Source: Butyricimonas sp. Marseille-P3923 | Lineage (GTDB): Bacteria > Bacteroidota > Bacteroidia > Bacteroidales > Marinifilaceae | Reading direction: 5' to 3' | Length of the DNA stretch: 64,000 nt | NCBI RefSeq assembly: GCF_900184685.1 | Contig: NZ_FXXL01000004.1 | Coordinates: forward strand, 186,001-250,000 | Shown: positions 52,289 to 61,435 of the stretch, in pieces | How positions within the stretch are numbered: position 1 is the stretch's first letter | Layout of the letters: the number at the start of each line of letters is the position of its first letter | Translations under genes and position numbers: made by a program | Notes under the pieces: generated by a model | Told to the model about the DNA's origin: nothing | Databases searched by the model: none | The model's input: the letters and a program-made list of their open reading frames with translations, nothing else

Positions 52289-53875
52289 TTAATAGTTGAA
52301 TCCTTCGTGAAGCATTGCCGTCGATACCACCTGGTAGTTTCCCGTATTGCCGTTTTTGTACTTGTGCCAGCTATCCCGCAGGTAGTAGCAGAGCAGGTAA
52401 TCTAAGCAGTCGGACAGGTGGCCGTACTTCTCGTATTTTACACCGGTTTTAGGGTCGGTCACCTTCTGCTTGGACTTGGTGCCGTCCTCGTTTTTCGTCT
52501 GGTATATCAGGTCTTCCGTCAGTTTGCGGCAGCGCAGGTCGATGCGCAGCTCCCAGCCGTTATAACCGTCAAATAGTTCATTGACGAACTCGCACCGCGT
52601 AATCTGGGGAGGCTGTTTCTTGAGTAGCTTCACGCGGGGATGCAGCACTCCTTGTCCGAGCATTTCCGAGATGACCGTAAAGTTGTTGATACCGTCCTCG
52701 GACGCTGTGGAACGTTGCAATCCTGCCGGGTCGCCCGTTACGTCCACACCGCCTATCTGTTTATCCAAAAGCAGTTTCTTTTTTATTCGGCGGGCCAATG
52801 CCGGTGTGTTGTTCTCTTTGGCGGCAGCCGTGCCCAATACCTCTTCCAGAATGTAAACTTTCCGCGTGTCGTAGTCGATTTGGGCAAGCAGCACACTCAT
52901 GTGCGGAGCCACATTGAAATCCCACACGGTAATCAGCGGCCGAGTCGGGTCGTACACCCGCTCTTTCAGCCCCGTGATCAAATGCACGGCTCCATCGAAT
53001 CGGTTGTAGATAGCCATGTCGTTGGCCTCCACGAAGTCCCAATTGCCGTAAAGCAACCGCTCTTTCGTCGCCTGGTCGCTGATTTTATTCAAGGCGGCTT
53101 CGTAGGTCTGGCGGAAAGCAATGTCGGGATTGTCGAACACCGAGAACGGCACGTAGGCTTCGCCCTCACGGAGCGTCACCCGGTCGCCGTTGTCGTCCTG
53201 CACGAACCGTCCCCGTATCCAGTTGGTCGTGGGGTTTGTCGTGAGCAGCATTTTCGAGACCTTGAAGGTTTCGTGGGTCTTCCAGCGCAAACGCGAGAAC
53301 AACACCTCGATGGCCTTCTGGCTGACCTCTGACACCTCGTCGCAGGCGGCAATCGTCGCCTCCATCGAACCGAACCGCTCGAAGTTGGGGTCGGACGGCT
53401 GATCGGCCAAATCGAGCATGATGATGACCGAATCGTTCCAGAACCGCAGCGTACCGGCCACATTGTTGATGTGGTAGTGTTCGTCTTCCACCAATCCCCA
53501 CTGCTTGATGACCATGCGGATGGTGTTCCACGTCGATTCTTTCAGGCTTTTCAGCGTCTTTCGGGCCACTACGGCACGGATATCCGGGAAGCGGATGCAA
53601 CTGCTCACAAGCCATACGCTGGATACGAACGACTTACCACCGCCCGCAGCTCCGCCGCCCAAAACCAACTGCGGAATGTTTTGGTTATTGCAACGCTTGC
53701 AGTAAGGTTTGTAACGTGGATTGTGGTTGGCGTCGTACCCGATAAGCATCTGTTCCACCTCGCCGCCGCACAACGGACATTCGGGCTGGAGCAGCTTCCA
53801 GAGTTCGTATTGCTTGGGCGACGGGCAAAAGTCGATTTTCAGACTTTCGGGAGCCTTCAGTTTCTTCAACGCCAT
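52289..53875 (-). CDS. terL: Phage terminase large subunit
   Basis: 528 residues. ATPase: Walker A GGGAAGGGKS (about 73-82), Walker B region 'TIAACDEVSEV', coupling motif 'LLTTNPT'. RNase-H-like nuclease: 'ITVWDFNVAPHMSVLL', 'GVDVTGDPAGL' and 'GHLSDCLDYLLCYYL' supply the acidic residues. A zinc-ribbon-like CxxC/CxxC pair (C33, C36, C59, C62) is inserted before Walker A. It packages phage DNA with TerS, which here lies 9 kb away behind the lysis genes and the RND cargo. Confidence 0.93.
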   Translation of the reverse strand: MALKKLKAPESLKIDFCPSPKQYELWKLLQPECPLCGGEVEQMLIGYDANHNPRYKPYCKRCNNQNIPQLVLGGGAAGGGKSFVSSVWLVSSCIRFPDIRAVVARKTLKSLKESTWNTIRMVIKQWGLVEDEHYHINNVAGTLRFWNDSVIIMLDLADQPSDPNFERFGSMEATIAACDEVSEVSQKAIEVLFSRLRWKTHETFKVSKMLLTTNPTTNWIRGRFVQDDNGDRVTLREGEAYVPFSVFDNPDIAFRQTYEAALNKISDQATKERLLYGNWDFVEANDMAIYNRFDGAVHLITGLKERVYDPTRPLITVWDFNVAPHMSVLLAQIDYDTRKVYILEEVLGTAAAKENNTPALARRIKKKLLLDKQIGGVDVTGDPAGLQRSTASEDGINNFTVISEMLGQGVLHPRVKLLKKQPPQITRCEFVNELFDGYNGWELRIDLRCRKLTEDLIYQTKNEDGTKSKQKVTDPKTGVKYEKYGHLSDCLDYLLCYYLRDSWHKYKNGNTGNYQVVSTAMLHEGFNY

Positions 53876-54312
53876 GCTTCCACAATCTCGATTTCAATGT
53901 CAGAAGCCTTTGCAAGCAGGGCGTTCAGAGCGTCCGATGTCTTGCGCGATTCGGTGACCTTGCCCTTGACCGTATTTTTCCCCACGATGATACACCCGGC
54001 GGAATCCGCCTCCGTGTTACCGCTGTGAATCAGAATGCCTAAAAAATGCGGCACATTATGCAGGTACGGCAGCACCCGCTTGAACCGCGCACTGTATTCC
54101 ATCGTCACCTTGTAGGTGCCGGCCGGAATCGCCGTGCGGGCATACACTTTCTCCTTGCAGCGGCACGAGCGTCCCGACGGCGTATCGGGGCACCGGGCAG
54201 GCAATTCACGGACTTTGTCTTCGATGGTATGGCAAAAGAAACGCCCGTCGATTGACAGGTCGCCGATGGTATAGTTTTCCGCCTTGTATTTGCGTCTGAG
54301 AAGCAGTTTCAT
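53866..54312 (-). CDS. DUF5675-family phage protein
   Basis: 148 residues with the family pattern 'GRFFCHTIEDKVRELPA', 'AIPAGTYKVTMEYS', 'PHFLGILIHSGNTEADSAGC', 'IIVGKNTVKGKVTESRK'. The His/Cys arrangement (HSG...SAGC) is like that of L,D-transpeptidase-type catalytic loops, and the family is common beside phage lysis genes. It may act on peptidoglycan, but this is unproven. It overlaps terL by 10 bp. Confidence 0.82.
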   Translation of the reverse strand: MKLLLRRKYKAENYTIGDLSIDGRFFCHTIEDKVRELPARCPDTPSGRSCRCKEKVYARTAIPAGTYKVTMEYSARFKRVLPYLHNVPHFLGILIHSGNTEADSAGCIIVGKNTVKGKVTESRKTSDALNALLAKASDIEIEIVEAWR

Positions 54313-54374
54313 TCTTTGATGCAGTTAGAGTTACATCAAAGAATAGCGGTACGGCAGCCGGAAACGGTTACAGC

Positions 54375-54407
54375 AAAACGACCCCGGCACTGATAGTACC
54401 GAGGTCG
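54375..54407 (-). terminator. Terminator of the HU copy 2 transcript
   Basis: Minus strand CGACCTCGG (54399-54407) pairs with CCGGGGTCG (54379-54387) with one G-T mismatch, followed by TTTT. It lies between the HU-like gene and DUF5675, ending the RND operon transcript. Confidence 0.75.
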
Positions 54408-54430
54408 CTTCATAAATGAATCCTATAACC

Positions 54431-54697
54431 TTATTTCCTCCGACGTGGCTCCACAAAAACGACTTTCCGTACCCCTTCGGTTACGATATACTTTTTCAAT
54501 GAAGGAGAGTAAAGCCGTTTCGATGAAATGTCCTTGGCAACGAAAGAACCGAAACCCGACCATTTCATAGACTCACCTGTCGCAAGGGTGCGCTTGGTTA
54601 TCTCGACGGCCTTATCGAGCACCAAAGTTATTTTTTTCTGCGAAATAGGCAATTCGAGTTCCTGAGAAATGGTACGAATCAAGTCTTTTTTATTCAT
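54431..54697 (-). CDS. HU-like DNA-binding protein (short-arm subtype), copy 2
   Basis: 88 residues from the ATG at 54697 (MNKKDLIRTISQELELPISQ), closely similar to copy 1 at 41923 over its whole length ('MKWSGFGSFVAKDISSKRLY', 'SPSLKKYIVTEGVRKVVFVE'). It lies 45 bp downstream of the TolC gene in the same orientation, so it may have travelled with the RND cargo. A C-terminal fragment of a third copy lies on the other side of that cargo. Confidence 0.85.
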   Translation of the reverse strand: MNKKDLIRTISQELELPISQKKITLVLDKAVEITKRTLATGESMKWSGFGSFVAKDISSKRLYSPSLKKYIVTEGVRKVVFVEPRRRK

Positions 54698-54742
54698 TGG
54701 AGATTCAGTAATCGGGATATATATCATATTTCGACAAACAGC

Positions 54743-55999
54743 TTACCTACCCGTCGCTTGTAGATATTCCGTTTTCTTTATTTCATAATTCGCATAGCTC
54801 TCCGCATATTTGTCTTTGCTCTGCTTGAACAGCATTTCTGCATCCAGCAAATCGCTCATGCTCGAAGTCCCGGCCTTGTAATAGTTCTCGTTCAGACGCA
54901 GATTTTCCGCAGCCTGATCGATAGATTTTTGGGCGATAAGTACCTGCTGATAAGCACTCTGCAAATCATTCTGCGTTTTCTGCATGCGGATTATGAGCTG
55001 CTCCCCGCCGTCGTTGAGTTTCGTCACCGCATTCCTATACCGGTATTTCTGCTTTTTGACGCTGTACGGGGCTTTCCATGAGATAGGAACCGACACGCTG
55101 ACCATGCCTATGAATGAGTTCTGCGAAGGCCCCATGAAGTCCTGATACATATATCCGCCGCTGACAGAAACGGTGGGCAGGTATTCTCCCAAAGCCATCC
55201 GTTTTTGCAATCTGGCTGCATCCACATTCTTTTGCAGCAGGCGGTATTCGGGTGTTGTTTCGAGGACGTCGGTATGATTCACGAACAGCGCATCGGGAGA
55301 AACGGGTGCCGTGTCGAGCGATATTGCCACTTCCACTTTATCCGATTCCACTCCCATGTACTGCGCCAACAGCATCTTGCATACTTCCAAATTCTTCTCC
55401 ACGTCGATGAACGCACTTTGCGTATCGTTCTTGCGGAGCTGTACTTGAAGCAGGTCGTTGCGCTTGCGGATACCGGCTTCAACGGCATGGTTCACGTCGC
55501 GGTTCATGTTATCCAACAACTCTCTGACACTTTCGAGTGTCCGCAGCTTCTCGGTCAGGACGACAATCTGCCAATAGTACCTGGCAACCGTCAGCTTCAC
55601 TTCGTTTTGGGTCTGATGAAGTTGCAGTTCGCTTATTTCGACACCCAACTCGGCCAGCTTATGACCGTTCAGAATCTTTCCTCCGGCATAGATGGGAAGC
55701 GATGCCATCACACTGCCGTACATTCCCCCGTCCATCAGTTTCATGGTCTGGTCTCCCATTGCCATCTGCAACATGGCGTCATCGGCTTTCATGGCTCCGC
55801 CCATCAGTGAAACCGAAGGCAGAAAATTCGTGAAGGCTTCTTTCTTTTCCATCACTGCGACAGAACGGTCGTTCGTCGCCGTTTTTATTTTTGCGTTCTG
55901 CTCCAATGCCAGACGGCAGCACTCTTCAAGCGTGTAGGTCTGTGCCGTTCCCGTCAAGGGGAGCAGAATTAGCGAGATTAATAAGTATTTCATGTTCAT
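54743..55999 (-). CDS. TolC-family outer-membrane efflux protein
   Basis: 418 residues (ATG at 55999 or 55993): signal peptide 'LILLPLTGTAQ', then two outer-membrane-efflux repeats with long coiled helices ('TYTLEECCRLALEQNAKIKT', 'RKRNDLLQVQLRKNDTQSAF', 'ENYYKAGTSSMSDLLDAEML'). Forms the outer-membrane channel for the RND pump encoded just upstream. Last gene of the three-gene operon. Confidence 0.93.
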   Translation of the reverse strand: MNMKYLLISLILLPLTGTAQTYTLEECCRLALEQNAKIKTATNDRSVAVMEKKEAFTNFLPSVSLMGGAMKADDAMLQMAMGDQTMKLMDGGMYGSVMASLPIYAGGKILNGHKLAELGVEISELQLHQTQNEVKLTVARYYWQIVVLTEKLRTLESVRELLDNMNRDVNHAVEAGIRKRNDLLQVQLRKNDTQSAFIDVEKNLEVCKMLLAQYMGVESDKVEVAISLDTAPVSPDALFVNHTDVLETTPEYRLLQKNVDAARLQKRMALGEYLPTVSVSGGYMYQDFMGPSQNSFIGMVSVSVPISWKAPYSVKKQKYRYRNAVTKLNDGGEQLIIRMQKTQNDLQSAYQQVLIAQKSIDQAAENLRLNENYYKAGTSSMSDLLDAEMLFKQSKDKYAESYANYEIKKTEYLQATGR

Positions 56000-56017
56000 T
56001 TTCTTTTTTCGTTAATC

Positions 56018-59000
56018 TTAACTTCGTTCAAAATGCTTCCGCTCGGCTGAAACGGAGCAAGCTCCTTTCCGCTCTCGCTTACCCGCAATTTTCCAATAAA
56101 TGACCGGCAGCACGGTAACGACCAGTACGAGCGCACCCAGCCCGCCGAAAAGAATCGTGATACCCACGGGTTTCCACATGGCGGAACCCGCAGCGATCAT
56201 CGGCACGACACCTACGGCAGTCGTTACCGTTGTCAAGAAAATGGGAACCATACGTCGCTTGCCCGCTTCGAACGCGGCTTCGCGTGCCGACAGCCCGTTT
56301 TTCATCCCTTCCTCGGCGTGCTCGAAAATGAGAATCTCGTTACGCATAATAAGCCCCATAAGCGTGATGAACCCGAAGATGGTCGTCAATCCCATCGTAG
56401 TGTCGGTAATAAAAAGTCCGAACATGGCTCCGGGGATGAACAGAATGACGGCCAACATGCAGACGAACGTCAGCTTGTATTTCTTGAAATTGAACAGCAG
56501 GAAGAAGAAAATGATAATCATAGCAATGAACAGACCCGCCCCGAGCTGCGGCAGACTCTCCTCGTCGTTTTCTATTTCTCCGCCTATCTCGGTCGTGACA
56601 CCCTGCGGCAGGCGCATCTCTTCCTCTACGAACCGCTGCAAATCAGGGGCGAAGTCCTCCGCTGTCATGGTTCGTGGAAGTTCTGCCGTAACAGTCATGC
56701 AGCGCACTCCGTTACGGTGGACGATTTTCGCCTCGCTCCACTTGGGGGACACTCCGGCTACCTGTTGCAACTGCACCTTTGAGGGAGAGGTCATCGGTTG
56801 TAGGTAGATATGATCGAAGTCCTCGAATCCAGCATCGTCCCAGCGGTCATCTTTCAACACGACCGGCATTCCGTAATCCCCCTCCCACAGGGTCGTTACC
56901 GGACGGGCATCGATCTGCGACATCAGGCCGAGCGAGAGGGACTGGCGACTGATACCCAACTGCGCGGCGGCTATCTCGTCCGGCGTAACTTCCACGATCG
57001 GTTCCGGCTGTTCGAAGTCGGTGCGCACCCACATCAGGTCGGGATTGCGGCGCATGTAGTCCATAAGCTGTCCGGCGGCACAATGCAAAGAATCCAGTTC
57101 TTCCCCGTAAAAACGGAACTCCAATGCCTGAAACACTTGGGAATCCAACTGTTTGAACTTGACAAAAGCATTCGGGAAGGCTTCCGAAAGCCGTTCCGTG
57201 TATTCGTCCACGAGTTGCTCCGTGGCCTCGTTCGAGGTGGTGTTCACGATGAACTGCGCATAGTTCTTTCCGCCTTGCTTCGGGGTGTAGGAGGCTTGGA
57301 AGCGGGGCGATGCACAACCTTTGAACGAGGTGATGGCACGCACTCGTTCGTCCCTGCTCAACACGGCATAGACCGAATCGGCCACTTGGACTGTTTCGGC
57401 CAGTCCCGTTCCTTTCGGCAGGTAGATTTCTACGGCGAACTGGTCACGTTCCGAGCAGGACATCATGCGCCGTTTGACCTCACCGGCATAGAACACCGTG
57501 GAGAGCAGGACGGCGGCGGCCATGCCCAGCGTCAGCCACGCATGACGGAAGACCCAGCCGAGCAGCCGATCGTATATTTCCTGCACATGATCCGTGATGC
57601 TTTTATGACCTTCCCTATGGGTTTTCTTTTTAATCAGCGTTACTAATAGGATCGGAATGACTACCAGAGCCACGAACAGCGAGGTCATCAGGTTGATGGC
57701 GATGGTAATCGGGAAGTCATGTAGAAAATCGCCTTTCTGCCCCGTACAGGTAAGCAACAACGGGAAGAAGATGGCACTGATACAGGCCGTGGCCAGCAGC
57801 ATAGGCATGAAATAGGTCGAGATGCTCCGGCAGGCGGCGTGCCAGCGGCTCATCCCCGTGTTCAGGTATTCCAGATATCCGTCGATGACGATGACTGAAT
57901 CGTCCACGACCATACCGAGCACCACAATCAGGGCTGCCAGCGTAATCGTGTTGAGTGGGATACCGGCCAGATACATGATGCCCACCGAGATGAACGTCGT
58001 TACGGGAATGGCAGTGGAGGCGACCAGTGCCGAGCTCAACGGGAAGAGGATCATCATTGTGAGGATGATGACCGCCATCGAGATGAACAGGTCGCGCAGA
58101 AATGAATTGACGCTGGCACTAACCACACCGGCCTGATCGCTGATGGTGTGTATGCTCACGTCCTCCGGCAGTTCGGCGGCCTTGATCTCCGCCAGCATGG
58201 TTTCAACGTCCCGCCCGTATTGCACGATATTGTTTCCAGCCAGCATTTCCAGCGAGATGATGACGCAGCGATGCCCGTTGTATTCGATGAAACCGTCCGT
58301 CAGGTCGTACCCGCGCTCCACACGCGCCACATCCTTTACCCGGACTACCCGGTTGTCGGCGTCACTGTATATAATCAGTTCGGCGATTTCATCTTCGCCC
58401 CGCAAGGCGGGCGACACATGGACAGGCATGTCCTTCTGCCAGCCGCTCACGCTTCCGCTGACGGTGGTGATGCCCTGCGCGGACAAAGCATCGGCCAACT
58501 GCTGGCTGCCAATGCCGTATGCCGACAGCCGATTGTAATCGACGATGACGGAAATCCGCTCCTTCACGTTCCCCAGAATGCGCACATTCGAGACGGAAGG
58601 CAATGTCCGCAGGCGGTCGCCTATCAGGTCGCAATACTTTTCCAGTTGCCGGTAATCCCGGCTGTCGCTTTCGACGGCGACAAGCAGCGCGGACGTGTCG
58701 CCGAACTCGTCATTTACCACCACATCCGCCACACCTTGCGGCAAAGTGCTCTTGAACGAGTTCAACCCATGCTTGATCTTGCTCCATACTTCATCCTTGT
58801 TGTCCACGTCGTCATTCAGCTCCACCATGACGCTGCAAATCCCGTTCTGGCTCGTGCTGGTGGTTTTCGCACGCTTCACCTCCTTGAAGGTGAACAGGTA
58901 GCGTTCGAGCGGCCTTACGAGCTGCTCTTCCACCTCTTCGCTGGTGGCCCCCGGATAGACACCTACCACGACACCCGTCCGCAGGGTGAAATCGGGAAAC

Positions 59001-59125
59001 TCCGCTTTCGGCATTTTATCCAGTCCATAAATTCCCAAGATAAACATCAGCCCCACGACCAGAAAGGTGAGGCGGTAGTTGCGCATCATCCACGCCACCC
59101 ACCGGCTGTTCTTTTCCTTGCTCAT
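56018..59125 (-). CDS. RND efflux pump inner-membrane subunit
   Basis: 1035 residues, full-length RND. Helix 1 'LTFLVVGLMFILGIYGLDKM' is followed by 'PKAEFPDFTLRTGVVVGVYP' and 'GATSEEVEEQLVRPLERYLF'; the helix 4 proton-relay region reads 'LVVLGMVVDDSVIVIDGYLE' with the paired Asp; 'GFITLMGLIMRNEILIFEHA' is in the C-terminal half. The sequence fits the HAE1-like branch rather than metal-pumping CusA (inference). Its stop is followed by TolC; the MFP gene overlaps by 4 bp. Confidence 0.95.
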   Translation of the reverse strand: MSKEKNSRWVAWMMRNYRLTFLVVGLMFILGIYGLDKMPKAEFPDFTLRTGVVVGVYPGATSEEVEEQLVRPLERYLFTFKEVKRAKTTSTSQNGICSVMVELNDDVDNKDEVWSKIKHGLNSFKSTLPQGVADVVVNDEFGDTSALLVAVESDSRDYRQLEKYCDLIGDRLRTLPSVSNVRILGNVKERISVIVDYNRLSAYGIGSQQLADALSAQGITTVSGSVSGWQKDMPVHVSPALRGEDEIAELIIYSDADNRVVRVKDVARVERGYDLTDGFIEYNGHRCVIISLEMLAGNNIVQYGRDVETMLAEIKAAELPEDVSIHTISDQAGVVSASVNSFLRDLFISMAVIILTMMILFPLSSALVASTAIPVTTFISVGIMYLAGIPLNTITLAALIVVLGMVVDDSVIVIDGYLEYLNTGMSRWHAACRSISTYFMPMLLATACISAIFFPLLLTCTGQKGDFLHDFPITIAINLMTSLFVALVVIPILLVTLIKKKTHREGHKSITDHVQEIYDRLLGWVFRHAWLTLGMAAAVLLSTVFYAGEVKRRMMSCSERDQFAVEIYLPKGTGLAETVQVADSVYAVLSRDERVRAITSFKGCASPRFQASYTPKQGGKNYAQFIVNTTSNEATEQLVDEYTERLSEAFPNAFVKFKQLDSQVFQALEFRFYGEELDSLHCAAGQLMDYMRRNPDLMWVRTDFEQPEPIVEVTPDEIAAAQLGISRQSLSLGLMSQIDARPVTTLWEGDYGMPVVLKDDRWDDAGFEDFDHIYLQPMTSPSKVQLQQVAGVSPKWSEAKIVHRNGVRCMTVTAELPRTMTAEDFAPDLQRFVEEEMRLPQGVTTEIGGEIENDEESLPQLGAGLFIAMIIIFFFLLFNFKKYKLTFVCMLAVILFIPGAMFGLFITDTTMGLTTIFGFITLMGLIMRNEILIFEHAEEGMKNGLSAREAAFEAGKRRMVPIFLTTVTTAVGVVPMIAAGSAMWKPVGITILFGGLGALVLVVTVLPVIYWKIAGKRERKGACSVSAERKHFERS

Positions 59126-60138
59126 AGCGCTGACACTTTACTTCCGTTACTCAATTTCTGCATCCCTTTCACGATGACGCTATCTCCGGCCTGCAAGCCC
59201 TCCGTGACGACGATACGCCCGCCATAGGCCATACCCGTCCGGATGTCCTTCCGCTTTGCCGTTCCGTTTTCCACGACCCAGACATAACGGGAATCGCCCG
59301 TGCCCGCCATGACAGCGGTAATGGGAACCGAGAGAGCCGGGGTGCCCGTCTGCCCGAACGTCACGTCGCAGACCATTCCCGGCAAGAGCCGGCCTCCGGG
59401 ATTGTCCACGTGAATGCTGATGGGATATGTATGCGTCATGGGGTCGCTCTGTACGCTCTTCACGATACGTCCGCCCTTGAACGAAGCCCCGTCGAGAGCC
59501 GCGACGTACACGCCGCACTCCGTATCCGCGTGTATGCCACCGATCTCTTTCTCCGGAATGGATACATTCACTTTTACCTTGTTTATGTCGAGTACGGTCA
59601 TCACGGGTTGAGCCGGCATGACCGTCTCTCCAGTCTGGGCGAACTTGCGGCCTATCACACCGCTGATGGGCGCGAGCAGACGGCTGTCAGCGAGGTTTTT
59701 CCGAGCAATGTCGTATGCCGACTGTGCCTGCGAAAGCCGGCTCTGCGTTTCGACCCATTGTATCTCGGGCAAGCTGTTGTTGTCGTGCAGAAATTTCATA
59801 CGCTCATAGGCGTCCTGTGCCTGCGAAAACAATGCTTCGGCAGACTGTAACGCCTTTTGCAGTATCATCGGGTCTATCTCGACCAGCAGCTGACCTTTGT
59901 TTACCCGTTGCCCCTCATCGACGTAAATCCGTTTGATCGTACCGGCAGTGGGAAAACTGACGGAAGAGGCGCTGTTGGCCTCGACCTGTCCTACATAGGG
60001 TTTTACCATGTAGTCGCTCACAGCGACTACCGTTTCCGTTTCGACCTTGACGGTCGGGGACTCTTTTCGCTCACTCTTACTGCCGCAGGCGCATAAGAGC
60101 ACAGCTACCATTGAAATCAAAATCGACTGTTTTTTCAT
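59122..60138 (-). CDS. RND periplasmic adaptor (membrane fusion protein), lipoprotein
   Basis: 338 residues from the ATG at 60138 (MKKQSILIS); the frame runs on but the added residues lack a signal. Lipobox LCACG. HlyD-type plan: 'GQVEANSASSVSFPTAGTIK', 'VDEGQRVNKGQLLVEIDPMI' lipoyl half, a helical hairpin, second lipoyl half 'APISGVIGRKFAQTGETVM', and the beta-barrel. It links the pump at 56018 to TolC. Divergent from the AraC gene. Confidence 0.93.
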   Translation of the reverse strand: MKKQSILISMVAVLLCACGSKSERKESPTVKVETETVVAVSDYMVKPYVGQVEANSASSVSFPTAGTIKRIYVDEGQRVNKGQLLVEIDPMILQKALQSAEALFSQAQDAYERMKFLHDNNSLPEIQWVETQSRLSQAQSAYDIARKNLADSRLLAPISGVIGRKFAQTGETVMPAQPVMTVLDINKVKVNVSIPEKEIGGIHADTECGVYVAALDGASFKGGRIVKSVQSDPMTHTYPISIHVDNPGGRLLPGMVCDVTFGQTGTPALSVPITAVMAGTGDSRYVWVVENGTAKRKDIRTGMAYGGRIVVTEGLQAGDSVIVKGMQKLSNGSKVSAL

Positions 60139-60287
60139 ATCGCATCTATTTATGTCATTGAATTTTTTAGCAAAAATCCGCTTTTTAATCTGAGAGGAAG
60201 TTTTCGTTCTGGATACAAGAGTGGTAAAAATAGAACCATGGAGCAAAATAGGACACTCATAATACCTCGCAAGACACGAAGAATGGG

Positions 60288-60295
60288 TATATTTG
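60288..60295 (+). promoter_or_regulatory. -7 box for the RND-linked AraC gene
   Basis: TATATTTG fits TAnnTTTG and lies inside the 5' extension of the frame that starts at 60238, so the true start should be the ATG at 60316, 21 bp downstream of the box. Confidence 0.6.
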
Positions 60296-60315
60296 CTGTT
60301 GAGATTCGACGTAAT

Positions 60316-61164
60316 ATGGAAATAAAGGATATATACTACATTGATGAGGATGTCGCACTGATGACTGATGTAAGTGATTTGTCAGAATACAACGGGGCGA
60401 AGATGGATTCCTACGTTTTTCTGGCTTGCCGGCAGGGACGGTTACAAATGGACATCAACGGGAAAAGCCATACGGTTCATGCGGAAACGAATATCACGTT
60501 TCTGCCCAACAGCTATATCGACAACATTCTGGTCGGCGTGGATGCAAGTATCGTCATGTTGAAACTATCCGTTAGGATCGTATCGGATCTGATGCGGGAA
60601 CATATCGACCAATGGAACCGAATGATTTATATTTACAAGGCGTACACTATGCCGTCGGGAAAAGATTTGGAGGAGCAGATGCAGTATTACTATCGGCTTA
60701 TTCTTTCAAAAATAACCGGCGCACCCCAGCCCTATCACAGGGAGATCATTCGCTCGATAATACATGCCATCCTGCTGGAGATGCTTTCCAATATGGAAGC
60801 GCACAACCTGCCGGAAGAAGCCGATGAATCTCAGACGAAAGTGCATTTCAACCGCTTTTTGGAGGTATTGTCAGATACGCCGGTCAAACATCGTCCGCTT
60901 AAATATTATGCCGACAAATTGTGTCTGACCCCCAAATACCTTTCAGTGATATGCAGGAAAGTCAGTCGGAAATCGGCCAGTTTATGGATTGAAGAATATA
61001 CCAACGAAGATATCCGGTATCACTTGTTCAACACGAATTTGACAATCAAGGAAATCGCATTTAGACTGGGATTCGATAACCTTTCGTTTTTCGGGAAATA
61101 CGTCAAACGGCATTTTGGACACTCTCCTTCTAAACTGAGACAGATGGCAAGAGGAATCAATTAA
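60316..61164 (+). CDS. AraC-family regulator of the RND operon
   Basis: 282 residues from the ATG at 60316 (MEIKDIYYIDEDVALMTDVS). Sensor domain (about 15-150, cupin-like), then the double HTH: 'YADKLCLTPKYLSVICRKVS' and 'TIKEIAFRLGFDNLSFFGKY', followed by 'VKRHFGHSPSKLRQMARG'. Divergent from the MFP gene, about 180 bp away, so it probably activates or autoregulates the pump. After the stop there is a weak CGTAT/ATACG hairpin with a T-run, then a run of nine G (61192-61200). Confidence 0.92.
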   Translation: MEIKDIYYIDEDVALMTDVSDLSEYNGAKMDSYVFLACRQGRLQMDINGKSHTVHAETNITFLPNSYIDNILVGVDASIVMLKLSVRIVSDLMREHIDQWNRMIYIYKAYTMPSGKDLEEQMQYYYRLILSKITGAPQPYHREIIRSIIHAILLEMLSNMEAHNLPEEADESQTKVHFNRFLEVLSDTPVKHRPLKYYADKLCLTPKYLSVICRKVSRKSASLWIEEYTNEDIRYHLFNTNLTIKEIAFRLGFDNLSFFGKYVKRHFGHSPSKLRQMARGIN

Positions 61165-61245
61165 CGTATTGATATACGATTTGATTTTTTTGGGGGGGGG
61201 CGTCAGGGCAATTGGCAAATTATAGTTTATTACTCTTTACTATTT

Positions 61246-61306
61246 GATGAAGTATCACTGACACCCGTATTTCACCTCGCAGTCGGTTGCCCTCAATGAT
61301 TTCTAT
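61246..61306 (-). pseudogene. Fragment of a paralogue of the spanin-like phage gene
   Basis: On the minus strand this reads about IEIIEGNRLRGEIRVSVILH, matching the residues GIIEDNRLRGEIRVPVTLHQ of the intact gene at 61436. About 60 bp align at roughly three-quarters identity; the rest of that copy is gone. It lies between the RND regulator and the HU fragment. Confidence 0.7.
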
Positions 61307-61329
61307 AAAACAATCGAATTTGTTTTAGT

Positions 61330-61409
61330 TTACGTGGTTCTACGAAAACGATTTTCCGCATACCCTTCGTCACGATATACTTCTTCAACATAGGCGAATA
61401 AAGCCTCAT
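61330..61409 (-). pseudogene. C-terminal fragment of a third HU-like gene
   Basis: The minus strand reads RLYSPMLKKYIVTKGMRKIV then FVEPRK, equivalent to RLYSPSLKKYIVTEGVRKVV FVEPRR of copy 2. Only the last 25 or so codons remain and there is no start. With copy 2 it brackets the RND cargo in the same orientation. Confidence 0.8.
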
Positions 61410-61435
61410 AATCGGTACTCGAATAATTAGATGGC

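Noticed and set aside
58148-59227. Long plus-strand frame opposite the RND pump
   Set aside because: Low-complexity His/Gln/Val composition with no motif; shadow of the RND frame on the other strand.
61330-61409. Real short HU gene
   Set aside because: It lacks the N-terminal helices and any start codon in register; only the last 25 codons match.
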